Below are positions 27,001-34,544 of a stretch of DNA of 64,000 bases, piece after piece. The DNA lies in assembly GCA_017940005.1 (NCBI GenBank), contig JAGAZO010000005.1, positions 1 through 64,000 on the forward strand, given 5' to 3'. Numbering within the stretch: the first letter of the stretch is position 1; each line of letters opens with the position of its first letter. A model generated the notes under the pieces. That model did not search any database. It saw nothing but the letters and a program-made list of their open reading frames with translations, and was not told where the DNA came from. This DNA is from Treponema sp. (lineage in GTDB: Bacteria; Spirochaetota; Spirochaetia; Treponematales; Treponemataceae). The translations under genes were made by a program, and so were the position numbers.

Positions 27001-28787
27001 TTTACATTGTTGTCAGGCATGACATACACGATATTTTCTTCTATGCTATTAGTTGCGTCTTCTTCGTCATTTATGATTGAAAACACTGTGTGCTGTTCAG
27101 TTGTTCTGCCCTGCATGTCTGTTGCAATAATGTGTAATTGTGTTACGCCTTCTGGTATATCTGCGGGCAACGGCACGACAATCATTTGTTCGCCAGATTT
27201 TTCTGTCCTGATTTTTGCGTATTGCGTTTCACCGATGTTATTGCCAAACACAAAATGCCATGCAACTTCTGACAAGCCCGATTGCGTTGTCACTGTTGTG
27301 AAAAACTGTGCTTTTGGAGCAAGTACGATTGCCGTGCCATTAGTCACATCCATTTCTGTTTTGCCCGATGAAAATTGTAACCTGCCAAAAACGGGTGCTG
27401 TTCCCGGTGTTTCAAATTCAACAGAGGTGGCAGTGCCTTCAACCCCGTATATATTTGTGGGGATAACAGTGACAGTGTGCTTGCCACCTGCGAGCGCAGA
27501 TACGTCTGCAAGTTTTGCATAGAACACGCCGGCGGTTTGCTGAATTTGCTCTTCGCCATTGTCCAAGCGATACTTCACGTATTGTATGCCGTCGCTGTCT
27601 GTTGCAATGCCGCGAACAAAAACTTCGTCTGCTTCATCAAATGAAACAGATTGTGTTGGTTCAGTGATGATGGCAACAGGTTTTGGCGCTTGGTTGAGTA
27701 TAATGTTTCGCGACATTGTGATGACGTTGCCCGCTTTATCCCGTGCTGTAATCGTAAATTTGCGTAATTTTTCTTTTGTGTCGCCTGTGTCGAATTCAAG
27801 TGCCCAATATGGGTTGCCCGGAATAATTTCTATCTCTCCGCTATCTTTTCCAAATATCCATGTGAGCGTTTCAAGGCCTACCGTATCTTCTGCATATCCT
27901 GCAATAAAGAATTTGCCTGCTTGCTGTTCATCTTCTTGCGGTGTTGTTATCTGAACTTTGGGAGGACTATTATCGATAAAATAGAGAAACGAGTATATGC
28001 TTTCGCTTCCTGTTTTATCTTTCGCTTTGAACCAAATTACTGCCGGACCGTCTGGCGATAGCTTCGTATTTATCGGTATTTCAAATGTACTATTGCCGTC
28101 TTTTTTGTTCAATTTGATTTTTGCTTCGGTGAATGTTACGCCGTTATCAACAGAATATGAAAAAGAAGCGATGCCGTTACCATCTGTAATAGTGCCGCGA
28201 AAATGCGCATTGCCAGAAACAAGTGTGCCCATGCTGTAATTTTGTACTTCGCTTGTTGGTCCCTGTCTATCGAGATTCCATGTAACGATGACCGGTCTTC
28301 CTTCCAGTCCGTTTATATCTGTGCCGATGACTTTAATCGAGTGAATTCCATCTTCAAGAGCGCTCGTATCTAAAAAGTATGACCAAAATTCTTTACCGTC
28401 TGCACGAATTGGATTATCTTCGTCATTGTCGAGAATGATGTTCACAAAGGCAACGCCATCATCATCAATACATGTACCGATGATATTTAAGTTGCCAACA
28501 ATACGCATATTGGGTGCAGGATGTATAACACCGCAGACAGGTAAATCCGATTTAGGATCAATATAGATGTTGTATGGTCCTTCAACAACGCGATTGCCAC
28601 CAAAATCTGTGGCGGTAATCATAATATTGTATTTGCCTTTTTTCTTTCCTGTTAAATCGAATGTTTCTTGCCAACTGTCAAAATTTTCTGCCTGTTTTTT
28701 TTCAATATCATTTTTCCCGTGTGCGCACAACAGAGAAGGCATAACGGCAAGGGAAATAATTGCAAGAATTTTTTTTCTGATTAACAC
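24015..28787 (-). CDS. Giant Ig-repeat surface protein with barrel-like C-terminus
   Basis: From the GTG at 28787 (AGGAG site nine bases upstream; the longer TTG frame has none) this encodes about 1590 residues. The N-terminus LIRKKILAIISLAVMPSLLC is a signal sequence. Then come roughly a dozen Ig-like/cadherin-like repeats of about 90-100 residues with recurring motifs of the type SGIKSIEYSSDGGHTWQPI, GIAKVQISLDNGNSYSDA, RDKAGN and TRAIPDGTQLVFVKVTD. The last 170 residues change character (FHFWGATLFDIGIGLSFFND, IIPQIAAGIRINVF), alternate hydrophobic residues and end in Phe, as outer-membrane barrels do. I infer an outer-membrane-anchored adhesin-like protein; Ig repeats alone give no substrate. 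Confidence 0.75.
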   Translation of the reverse strand: MLIRKKILAIISLAVMPSLLCAHGKNDIEKKQAENFDSWQETFDLTGKKKGKYNIMITATDFGGNRVVEGPYNIYIDPKSDLPVCGVIHPAPNMRIVGNLNIIGTCIDDDGVAFVNIILDNDEDNPIRADGKEFWSYFLDTSALEDGIHSIKVIGTDINGLEGRPVIVTWNLDRQGPTSEVQNYSMGTLVSGNAHFRGTITDGNGIASFSYSVDNGVTFTEAKIKLNKKDGNSTFEIPINTKLSPDGPAVIWFKAKDKTGSESIYSFLYFIDNSPPKVQITTPQEDEQQAGKFFIAGYAEDTVGLETLTWIFGKDSGEIEIIPGNPYWALEFDTGDTKEKLRKFTITARDKAGNVITMSRNIILNQAPKPVAIITEPTQSVSFDEADEVFVRGIATDSDGIQYVKYRLDNGEEQIQQTAGVFYAKLADVSALAGGKHTVTVIPTNIYGVEGTATSVEFETPGTAPVFGRLQFSSGKTEMDVTNGTAIVLAPKAQFFTTVTTQSGLSEVAWHFVFGNNIGETQYAKIRTEKSGEQMIVVPLPADIPEGVTQLHIIATDMQGRTTEQHTVFSIINDEEDATNSIEENIVYVMPDNNVKYDERAGAYVMTPGQSLIYYANVATPITASLAASADGLAVMTQGNIVTLTATTEGTYRSIILNIHDGEGALHYSPSVNIVSTSGAPELHLESPALHEWVKDFIKVTGTAVDKSGIKSIEYSSDGGHTWQPIPLSAQTATGVSFSYDISLANMTDGLVRLDIRACNNANRYAYMHTAVQKDTMPPDVRMVLPLESDVVNGNTLVAFIAKDSAGIRNVYYIAPHNANETAKKIELKAAPLITTYVGTQEQPMGDTMSFEFYDAAGNMTKLDSWNFSFDTESDLPRVEIHLPEENAIITRDFSISGVAYDDDGASTIWYKLDNGSFIQLPEPGTSFSIDVPLSVMTDNEHTITVYAVDANGVKGHEVSRTFRISLKEPEAAVITPTIDMSVRNSIEIRGTAKDANGIAKVQISLDNGNSYSDAIGTDEWTYTVDTRAIPDGTQLVFVKVTDKYGITGLYSTSLTIDNSSPVLLLELPLDDSTTAGNLFFSGYSYDNVAITNMYITVRSLEQKPVGESFKHIAIEPDKIIAEVVDISSLENGFYNIEVTSEDKAGNIARVSRNIELDKAKALTSVDLLYPLDGEHKQGRFKIYGQAAAENPITALTLYIDDISMGTTEITPMGFFSFDVTPDMVSKGTHTYRVAASVEGDIAVSSRTQSIVYSPTGPWITIDNFTYGDFAVDRPYIRGSAGYAIDEAELHFANTKEATKAQKQAIANKKVAYVELSFDNGKTFTRISKNEKWHYRIENKDIPEGYHFLLVRATMKNGETAVTRTIIQIDNTKPSIRLIAPSNGGRYNQALEFIGITSDEYGLTDVTLSLRKGDKASYEVPSFIQGLYFDFHFWGATLFDIGIGLSFFNDNVKLQFQWGQFTQSQRNTFSKTEMRYGGTNVFGVKILANVAHIPFGYFFGHNWDWLSANIALGADFSWFSQTSSGKPQILSALLTQLEFPRITIERLKYFSTYSLYTEGSLWFIPTDVTSNVKIKNIIPQIAAGIRINVF

Positions 28788-28926
28788 CTTTACACTCCTA
28801 ACAGTCAATATATTTTATACAGTTGTTATAACAGCAATAACCTAAATTGTACAAGATATTTAATAAATTGTCGGCAAAAGCTATATTTTTTATAACAGAT
28901 GTGTAAAAGTGGTGTATACTGTACTT

Positions 28927-29676
28927 ATGAAAACGTTATATACTGATGATGGTATTGCTGCATTACAGCGATACGTCGATGAAAGCAATCGAATTGTATT
29001 CTTTGGAGGAGCAGGCGTTTCTACTGAAAGCGGCATTCCTGATTTTAGAAGTGTCGACGGGCTATACCAACAGAAATGGAAATACCCTCCCGAGCAGATG
29101 TTGAGCAGAAGTTTTTTCGATGCGAATACTGACGAGTTCTATCGTTTTTATCGAGAGAAGTTGCTTATTGCGGGAATAAAACCGAACGCAGCACATATAA
29201 AACTTGCAGAGCTTGAAAAAGTGGGAAAGCTTTCTGCAGTGGTAACGCAAAATATTGACGGTTTGCATCAAGCGGCAGGAAGCAAAAATGTGTTTGAACT
29301 GCATGGAAGCACACTGCGCAATTACTGCATGAAGTGCGGTGCTTCGTATAGCAGTGATTTTATTGTGCAGAGCAAAAGTACTGTTCCGTTGTGTACAAAA
29401 TGTGGCGGCGTTGTAAAACCGGATGTAGTGTTATATGAAGAAAGCCTTGACCAATCATGCATGGACGGTGCGGTGCGTGCAATTCGCGCGGCAGACATGC
29501 TTATTATTGGTGGTACATCACTTGTCGTATATCCTGCTGCAACTCTTGTTAATTATTATTGTGGCGATAAACTTGTGGTCATCAATAAGAGTGCAACGAG
29601 TGGGGATAGTGTGGCGCAACTCGTGATTCACGAGGCGATTGGCAAAGTGCTCGGCGCCATACATGTGAACGCGTGA
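28927..29676 (+). CDS. cobB: NAD-dependent protein deacylase, sirtuin family
   Basis: This encodes 249 residues. Sirtuin motifs are complete: GAGVSTESGIPDFRS (29-42), TQNIDGLH (107-114), catalytic H126 in ELHGS, and zinc Cys residues C134, C137, C156, C159. GGTSLVVYPAA and VVINKS close the NAD site. It removes acyl groups from lysines, consuming NAD. The GTG at 28909 would add six residues without a binding site. The ATG at 28927 is preceded seven bases upstream by TATACT, so the transcript may be leaderless. The gene stands alone between the divergent Ig-repeat gene and non-coding repeats. Confidence 0.93.
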   Translation: MKTLYTDDGIAALQRYVDESNRIVFFGGAGVSTESGIPDFRSVDGLYQQKWKYPPEQMLSRSFFDANTDEFYRFYREKLLIAGIKPNAAHIKLAELEKVGKLSAVVTQNIDGLHQAAGSKNVFELHGSTLRNYCMKCGASYSSDFIVQSKSTVPLCTKCGGVVKPDVVLYEESLDQSCMDGAVRAIRAADMLIIGGTSLVVYPAATLVNYYCGDKLVVINKSATSGDSVAQLVIHEAIGKVLGAIHVNA

Positions 29677-30054
29677 ATACACCGCACGGCAGTACGTTTC
29701 ATAAATTGCCGCGCGGCATGCGCAATTTGTGTAAATGTACTTTGTGTGGCAAATGTGTTGCCGCACAAATGAACAAGCCCGACGCAACTCGTTCGTTCTC
29801 ATACGGTATCGCAGTCGGGTACGTTCCTTTATTTTGCCGCACGCGTCATGGTGTACGCCAGTCGCGTAAGCGACGATTTATATAATTTCCTTGCAGTAAA
29901 CGACACGAAGTGATGCAGGTATTCTTCATATGAATCAAACTACCGCACTGTGTGCGTGCACCTGCACGGCGGCGTGTTTGCGTGAGCGTTACGGCGCATT
30001 TGTCTGCGTGCGCCATGCTTGCTGCGCGCCGTGCTTTGTGAATGCCTCGCTTGC
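29677..30054. other. Non-coding stretch with hairpins and dispersed repeat
   Basis: No gene is supported. A ten-base-pair hairpin (TGTGTGGCAA with TTGCCGCACA, one wobble) lies near 29743-29767. CCCGAC near 29789 pairs with GTCGGG near 29815. From about 29860 to 29930 the DNA resembles 950-1060 (ATAATTTCCTTGCAGT, CACGAAGTGATGCA). These may be decayed copies of one mobile or structured element. Confidence 0.45.
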
Positions 30055-31388
30055 TTACCCGATGCCGTTTAAAAGCGCTCCTGCAACAAGCGCGATAAGC
30101 GCACATGCGCAGTACACATATTTTGCAAGCGGGTAGTACCACGCGCCAATCGGCTTTTTCGCGCCCATGTTGACGCTGTCGAGCGCAAATTTTTTGCCTG
30201 CAACCCACAGGAACATGACGCCTGCAAGCAACGCACCGAGCGGGCAAATGTAGATTGACACGACATCCATCCAGTCAGAGACGATGTGCTGAATTATGAG
30301 CGCGACAACAGTGCCTACGACAGCAATGATGATGACAGACGGAAGTCGCTTCAGTCCGAACTTTTCTTGCAGCGTTGCAACAGGAGCCTCATACATGTTG
30401 ATGACGGAGCTTACGCCTGCGAAGAGCACGCACACAAAGAAGATGATTCCCACGAGCCTGCCGCCGGGCATGCCGTTCATGACGCGCACCAGGTGGATGA
30501 ACATGAGGCCTGGTCCGCCCGACGAAAGCTCTGCATTTCCCGCCGCCATCGCAGGAATGATGACGAATGCGGCCAAAAGGCTTGCGAGCGTGTCGAACAC
30601 TGCGACGTTGCGCGCGGCGCTCGGAAGGTCTTCGTTTTTGCTCAAATACGAACCGTAGATGACCGTGCCGTTGCCCGCGATAGAGAGCGAGAAAAACGCC
30701 TGCCCAAATGCAAAAATCCAAAGCTTCGGGTCTGCAAGCCCTGCTGGATTGATTGTGAATATGTATTTGTAGCCGTTGCTTGCGCCCGCAAGCGTGCCGA
30801 TGTAAATGCCGAGCGCAACAAGCAGGAAGAACAAGACGGGCATCATCACTTTGTTCGCTTTTTCAATGCCGTTTGCAACGCCAAACGCCATAATCGCAAA
30901 GCTCACCACCATTGCAATGATGAGCCACATGTTGTTTCCCCACTGGCTTGCAGTGGCTCCGAACGTGCCGCCGATTGTGTCCATGTTTTGCCCCATGCCG
31001 AAAAGCCCGCCTGACAGTGACATGAACGTGTATTTGAAAATCCAGCCAACAACGCACGAGTAGCCTATTGCAAGCGCCATTGAGCCGAGCACTGGGATGA
31101 TGCCTATGCCCTCGCCGATTTTTCTGTTGCCCGTCTTAAGTTCAGTGCATGTTCCAAACGCGCCTATGGGACCTGCTGAAGCGGCACGACCGAGCGCCAT
31201 CTCTTCGATAACACCTGTTGATGCGATGAGCACGACAAAAATAAAATATGGAATGAGAAATGTCATGCCGCCCCAGCTCGACACAAGAATGGGAAAACGC
31301 CAAATGTTCCCCATGCCTACCGCAGAACCGATGCACGCCAGTATAAATCCCCATTTTGAATCAAAGCGTCTCGTTTTTGTTCACTCAT
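30055..31388 (-). CDS. Na+-dependent amino-acid symporter (SNF/TnaT type), frameshifted start
   Basis: This is a sodium:neurotransmitter-symporter family transporter with 11-12 membrane helices. The canonical start region reads GSAVGMGNIWRFPILVSSWGG; helix 6 has FFSLSIAGNGTVIYGSYL. Members such as TnaT import tryptophan. A proper start exists at 31388 (AGGAGGATAAAA before ATG: MSEQKRDA), but one base seems missing in the short T-run at 31363-31365 (A on the plus strand). From there FDSKWGFILACIGSAVGMGN continues in the other frame. Without repair, translation could begin only inside helix 1 at 31314. It follows tnaA by 51 bases and is in that operon. Either a real frameshift, a slippage switch or a sequence error. 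Confidence 0.8.
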
Positions 31389-31404
31389 TTTTATCCTCCT
31401 TATG

Positions 31405-31435
31405 AAAAACAGCGGCATAATCGCCGCCGTTTTTT
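31405..31435. terminator. Hairpin between tnaA and the transporter gene
   Basis: On the minus strand, AACGGCGGC and GCCGCTGTT form a nine-base-pair stem with one wobble and a six-base loop. A run of five U follows. It lies just after the tnaA stop and overlaps the leader of the transporter gene, so it may act as a partial terminator that lowers transporter expression. Confidence 0.55.
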
Positions 31436-31439
31436 ATTG

Positions 31440-33074
31440 TTATTTTTCCGGTGCGTACGGTTCAAGGAACGCGTGGAAATGGCGCATCGGCAAGTTGTGC
31501 CCCATAGTAATGCGCATGTTTGGAATGCTCTCGCGATCTTTGTACAGCGCGGTCACTGCTGCAATCACGTAGTCGAGGTGCTCCTGACTGTACATGCTCC
31601 TGTTCACTGCAAAGCGCACGACGTTTACAACTTCTTTTTGCTGCTCGGGCGTTTTTAAGTCGTATTCCATGCTGTAGTCGCCAAGCTCGGAAACACGTAT
31701 GCCGTATCTGCGAATCAACTCAAGGCTGAATCCCTCGCCCGCAAACGTGGAATGGTCGCGCTTGTAGTCGAAGAATTTGTCCATGTTCAAGTACACGCCG
31801 TGACCGCCTGCAGGCAGCACCACAGGGATGCCCGCTTTGTAAAACCCTTGAGCAAGATATTCGCATTGTTGCACGCGTTCGTCAAGATATGAAAATTTGC
31901 CGCACTCGTACAAACCGCACGCAAGCGCCATGATGTCGCGCCCCGACATGCCGCCATACGAGTCGTTGCCATATGATGAAATCTGCTTTACTTTCAGCAA
32001 AATGCCTATGTCAGTCTTTACCGAGCCGTCCGCGTTGAAGTCGCTGAATTTTTTCCAAAAATATCCCTTGTCGCGGAATGCAAGCACGCCGCCCATATTC
32101 GAGTGGCCGTCCTTTTTCAAGCTTGCAGTAAATCCGTCGCAATACGAGAACAGCTCTTTTGCAATTTCAAAGATAGATTTGTCCGCGTAGCCGTCTTCGT
32201 TCATCTTGATAAAATAGCAGTTCTCTGCCCATCGAGCCGCGTCGAGCATGTACGGAATCTCGTATTTGTGCGCGATTTTGCTCACCTCGCGAATGTTTGC
32301 CATAGAGACAGGCTGACCGCACACCGTGTTGTTTGTGATGGTCGTGTAAATCATCGGCACATTTTCAGGACCAACTTCATCTATAAGCGACTGAAGCTTT
32401 GCCAAATCCATGTTGCCCTTGAACGGATTTTTCAAATACGTGCCGCCTTCAGGAACTTCCCACAGCAAATCTTTATTAAAACAGTTGCGCGGTGTCGAGC
32501 CCATCTGCTTTATGTTGCCTTCTGTCGTGTCGAAATGGCCGTTTGACGGAATCATGAAATTTTTGCCAGGATGACGCTCGCCGAGTATCTTGCTCACAAG
32601 GCTGAACAACAGTGACTCAGCGCAACGCCCCTGCGGCACTATGAACGTGTTCGGCCGCTCCATCTGCGCGGCGCCTCCATTGAAAAGTCCGCCTTCGTAC
32701 TCGCACAAATACATGTCGTTCATCATCTTTTCGATGTCTTCGCAGCCCGTTCGCACCAAGTCAATGACACGCTTTTGTTTGTCGCCGCGCTCAAATACAT
32801 CGCGCATTGTGTCGAGCAAAACGTAGTAGCCTTTGTTGCGTCCATACGACTCGTCGCCGAGCATAAGCGCAGACCACTGCATGTCTGTCATTGCGGTAGT
32901 GCCTGAATCGGAAAGCATGTCTACGGTGAGCATGCCCGCAGGAAAACCGAACTCGTTGTAATGCGTTGCTTTGAGCACGCGTTCGCGCTGTTCAACAGTA
33001 ACTGTCGGAATGTCGCGTTTTACATATGAAAACGACGCAGGCGTTTTTACATCCAAGTCATACTTTTTTGCCAT
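31440..33074 (-). CDS. tnaA: Tryptophanase / tyrosine phenol-lyase family enzyme
   Basis: This encodes 544 residues from the ATG at 33074 (GGAGGT site). The fold-type I PLP lyase has FGFPAGMLTVDMLSDSGTTA at the start (SDSGT contacts PLP), TTITNNTVCGQPVSMANI, the Asp pairing with PLP in MLDAARWAENCYF, and the PLP lysine in SLKKDGHSNMGG. Family members split tryptophan to indole, or tyrosine to phenol, plus pyruvate and ammonia via 2-aminoacrylate. It is longer than the E. coli enzyme (471). The neighbouring RidA and tryptophan-type transporter favour tryptophanase, but the substrate cannot be decided by eye. Cytosolic. Confidence 0.85.
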   Translation of the reverse strand: MAKKYDLDVKTPASFSYVKRDIPTVTVEQRERVLKATHYNEFGFPAGMLTVDMLSDSGTTAMTDMQWSALMLGDESYGRNKGYYVLLDTMRDVFERGDKQKRVIDLVRTGCEDIEKMMNDMYLCEYEGGLFNGGAAQMERPNTFIVPQGRCAESLLFSLVSKILGERHPGKNFMIPSNGHFDTTEGNIKQMGSTPRNCFNKDLLWEVPEGGTYLKNPFKGNMDLAKLQSLIDEVGPENVPMIYTTITNNTVCGQPVSMANIREVSKIAHKYEIPYMLDAARWAENCYFIKMNEDGYADKSIFEIAKELFSYCDGFTASLKKDGHSNMGGVLAFRDKGYFWKKFSDFNADGSVKTDIGILLKVKQISSYGNDSYGGMSGRDIMALACGLYECGKFSYLDERVQQCEYLAQGFYKAGIPVVLPAGGHGVYLNMDKFFDYKRDHSTFAGEGFSLELIRRYGIRVSELGDYSMEYDLKTPEQQKEVVNVVRFAVNRSMYSQEHLDYVIAAVTALYKDRESIPNMRITMGHNLPMRHFHAFLEPYAPEK

Positions 33075-33125
33075 ATTTATACCTCCATGATAAAAATACA
33101 CGGTGACTGAAAAGAGTTCTTTGAA

Positions 33126-33150
33126 ACCGCCGCGCCATTTCAGCGGCGAT
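33126..33150 (-). promoter_or_regulatory. Hairpin between ridA and tnaA
   Basis: CGCCGC and GCGGCG pair around a nine-base loop in the 84-base spacer between the ridA stop and the tnaA start. There is no U-run, so an attenuator or an mRNA processing site is more likely than a terminator. Confidence 0.35.
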
Positions 33151-33158
33151 TTTAACAA

Positions 33159-33536
33159 TTATACTTCAGCAATAGCCTCTATCTCTACGAGCGCGTCTTT
33201 TGGAAGCCGTGCCACTTGCACTGCAGAGCGCGCGGGAAAGCTACCATCGGAAAAAAATTGCGCGTACACTTCGTTCATCGCAGCAAAATTGTTCATGTCT
33301 GACAGGAACACTGTCGTCTTGACAACGTTGTCCATGCTGCTTCCCGCTTCCGCAAGAATGTTCTTGAGATTTGTTAAAGACTGCTTTGTCTGCTCTGCAA
33401 TAGTCGCAGGCATTTCGCCTGTCTCCGCATTTATAGGCAACTGCCCCGACGCAAAAATGAAAGTGCCGCATTTGGTTGCCTGTGAGTATGGTCCTATCGC
33501 TTTCGGCGCTTTTTCTGTTTTGATGCATGATTTCAT
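33159..33536 (-). CDS. ridA: RidA family 2-iminobutanoate/2-iminopropanoate deaminase
   Basis: This encodes 125 residues from the ATG at 33536 with AGGAGG seven bases before it. Family hallmarks are [57 protein letters not shown] and the terminal [20 protein letters not shown], with the conserved Arg that binds the carboxylate and the Glu near the end. RidA hydrolyses reactive enamines and imines such as 2-aminoacrylate. As first gene of the tna operon it would clean up the intermediate produced by the lyase encoded next. Confidence 0.95.
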   Translation of the reverse strand: MKSCIKTEKAPKAIGPYSQATKCGTFIFASGQLPINAETGEMPATIAEQTKQSLTNLKNILAEAGSSMDNVVKTTVFLSDMNNFAAMNEVYAQFFSDGSFPARSAVQVARLPKDALVEIEAIAEV

Positions 33537-33562
33537 GTGCATTCCTCCTGAAGTAACATATG

Positions 33563-33574
33563 TGATAATTATCA
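33563..33574. promoter_or_regulatory. Palindromic operator candidate upstream of ridA
   Basis: TGATAATTATCA is a perfect twelve-base palindrome 27 bases upstream of the ridA start. It lies in the 260-base gap between the tna operon and the divergent YheO-type regulator gene, which makes it a plausible binding site for that regulator. Confidence 0.4.
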
Positions 33575-33800
33575 TATCTCGCCGCAGGACGACGAGGTAT
33601 GACACTCTCTGTGCAAATAAAATTGTATCATGAGAATTTTTTATTGTCAAATTTTATTTTTCTTATTTTGATAAAAAATTATAGCAAAATATTTGAGTAT
33701 ATGATAAAATTGCATAGTGAAAATCGTCGGCAGCTTTTTCACAGCGCAGGAAACGTGATGCGCTTGTGAAAGCGTGCCGTTGTACAAGTTGAGGTGCTGC

Positions 33801-34517
33801 ATGCAGGAAGACCAGCGAATATTAGACCAGTACAAAATACTCGTGCGCTTTCTCGGAAAAACGCTCGGACCGAGTTACGAAATTGTGCTTCACGATGTGC
33901 GCGAAAAAAATCCCGGCATCATCGCGATTGAAAACGGCGCTATCAGCGGTAGAAAGCTCGGAGCGCCCATAACGAATAAAATACTTCGCGCTGTAGAGCA
34001 AAGAGACTACAAAAAAGTAGATTACATTCTAAATTACACGGGACAGCTCAAGAGCAACAAGTATACGCGCTCATCAACAATGTATATCAAAAACAGCAAG
34101 CATGTGCTCATAGGTCTTTTATGCATCAACTTTGACGACAGCAAATTTTATCATTTGCATGAGCAGCTTTTGCGCATTATTCACCCCGACACGTACAACG
34201 AGCACATGGAGGCGCAGCTGTTTGCAGACAAGGAGCAGTCGTCGCTCGTGCGCAAAAAACTGACGAAGACAGATGCGCTTGACGTGGAGCAGTTTCATAG
34301 CAATGTACCTGAACTGATTGCAGGAATTTTTAACAAAGTTGCCGCGCAGTACACAGTGCCGCTTAATCGACTCACGCAGGAAGAGCGCGTTGCTTTTATT
34401 TCGCAACTCAACGAATTTGGCATGTTCCGCATAAAAGGCGCAGTCCACTATGTTTCAAAACACTTGCACTGCTCTGCTGCAAGCATATATCGGTATCTTG
34501 GCAAAGTTGCTAAATGA
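33801..34517 (+). CDS. YheO/DauR-type transcriptional regulator (PAS-like + HTH)
   Basis: This encodes 238 residues from the ATG at 33801 (TTGAGGTG site). The N-terminal YheO/PAS-like domain has LVRFLGKTLGPSYEIVLHDV, ISGRKLGAPIT and HVLIGLLCINFDDSKF. The C-terminal DUF2087/HTH part ends in LNEFGMFRIKGAVHYVSKHL, HCSAASIYRYLGKV, a helix-turn-helix. DauR and relatives sense amino-acid or redox signals and repress catabolic genes. It is divergent from ridA-tnaA-tnaT and 27 bases upstream of the flavin reductase gene, so it could control either. Confidence 0.85.
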   Translation: MQEDQRILDQYKILVRFLGKTLGPSYEIVLHDVREKNPGIIAIENGAISGRKLGAPITNKILRAVEQRDYKKVDYILNYTGQLKSNKYTRSSTMYIKNSKHVLIGLLCINFDDSKFYHLHEQLLRIIHPDTYNEHMEAQLFADKEQSSLVRKKLTKTDALDVEQFHSNVPELIAGIFNKVAAQYTVPLNRLTQEERVAFISQLNEFGMFRIKGAVHYVSKHLHCSAASIYRYLGKVAK

Positions 34518-34544
34518 CAATATACTTGTTGATAGAGGTGCTAT

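Noticed and set aside
30286-31014. 242-codon plus-strand frame opposite the symporter gene
   Set aside because: Composition is His/Arg/Cys-rich as expected for the antisense of a membrane protein gene with biased third positions.
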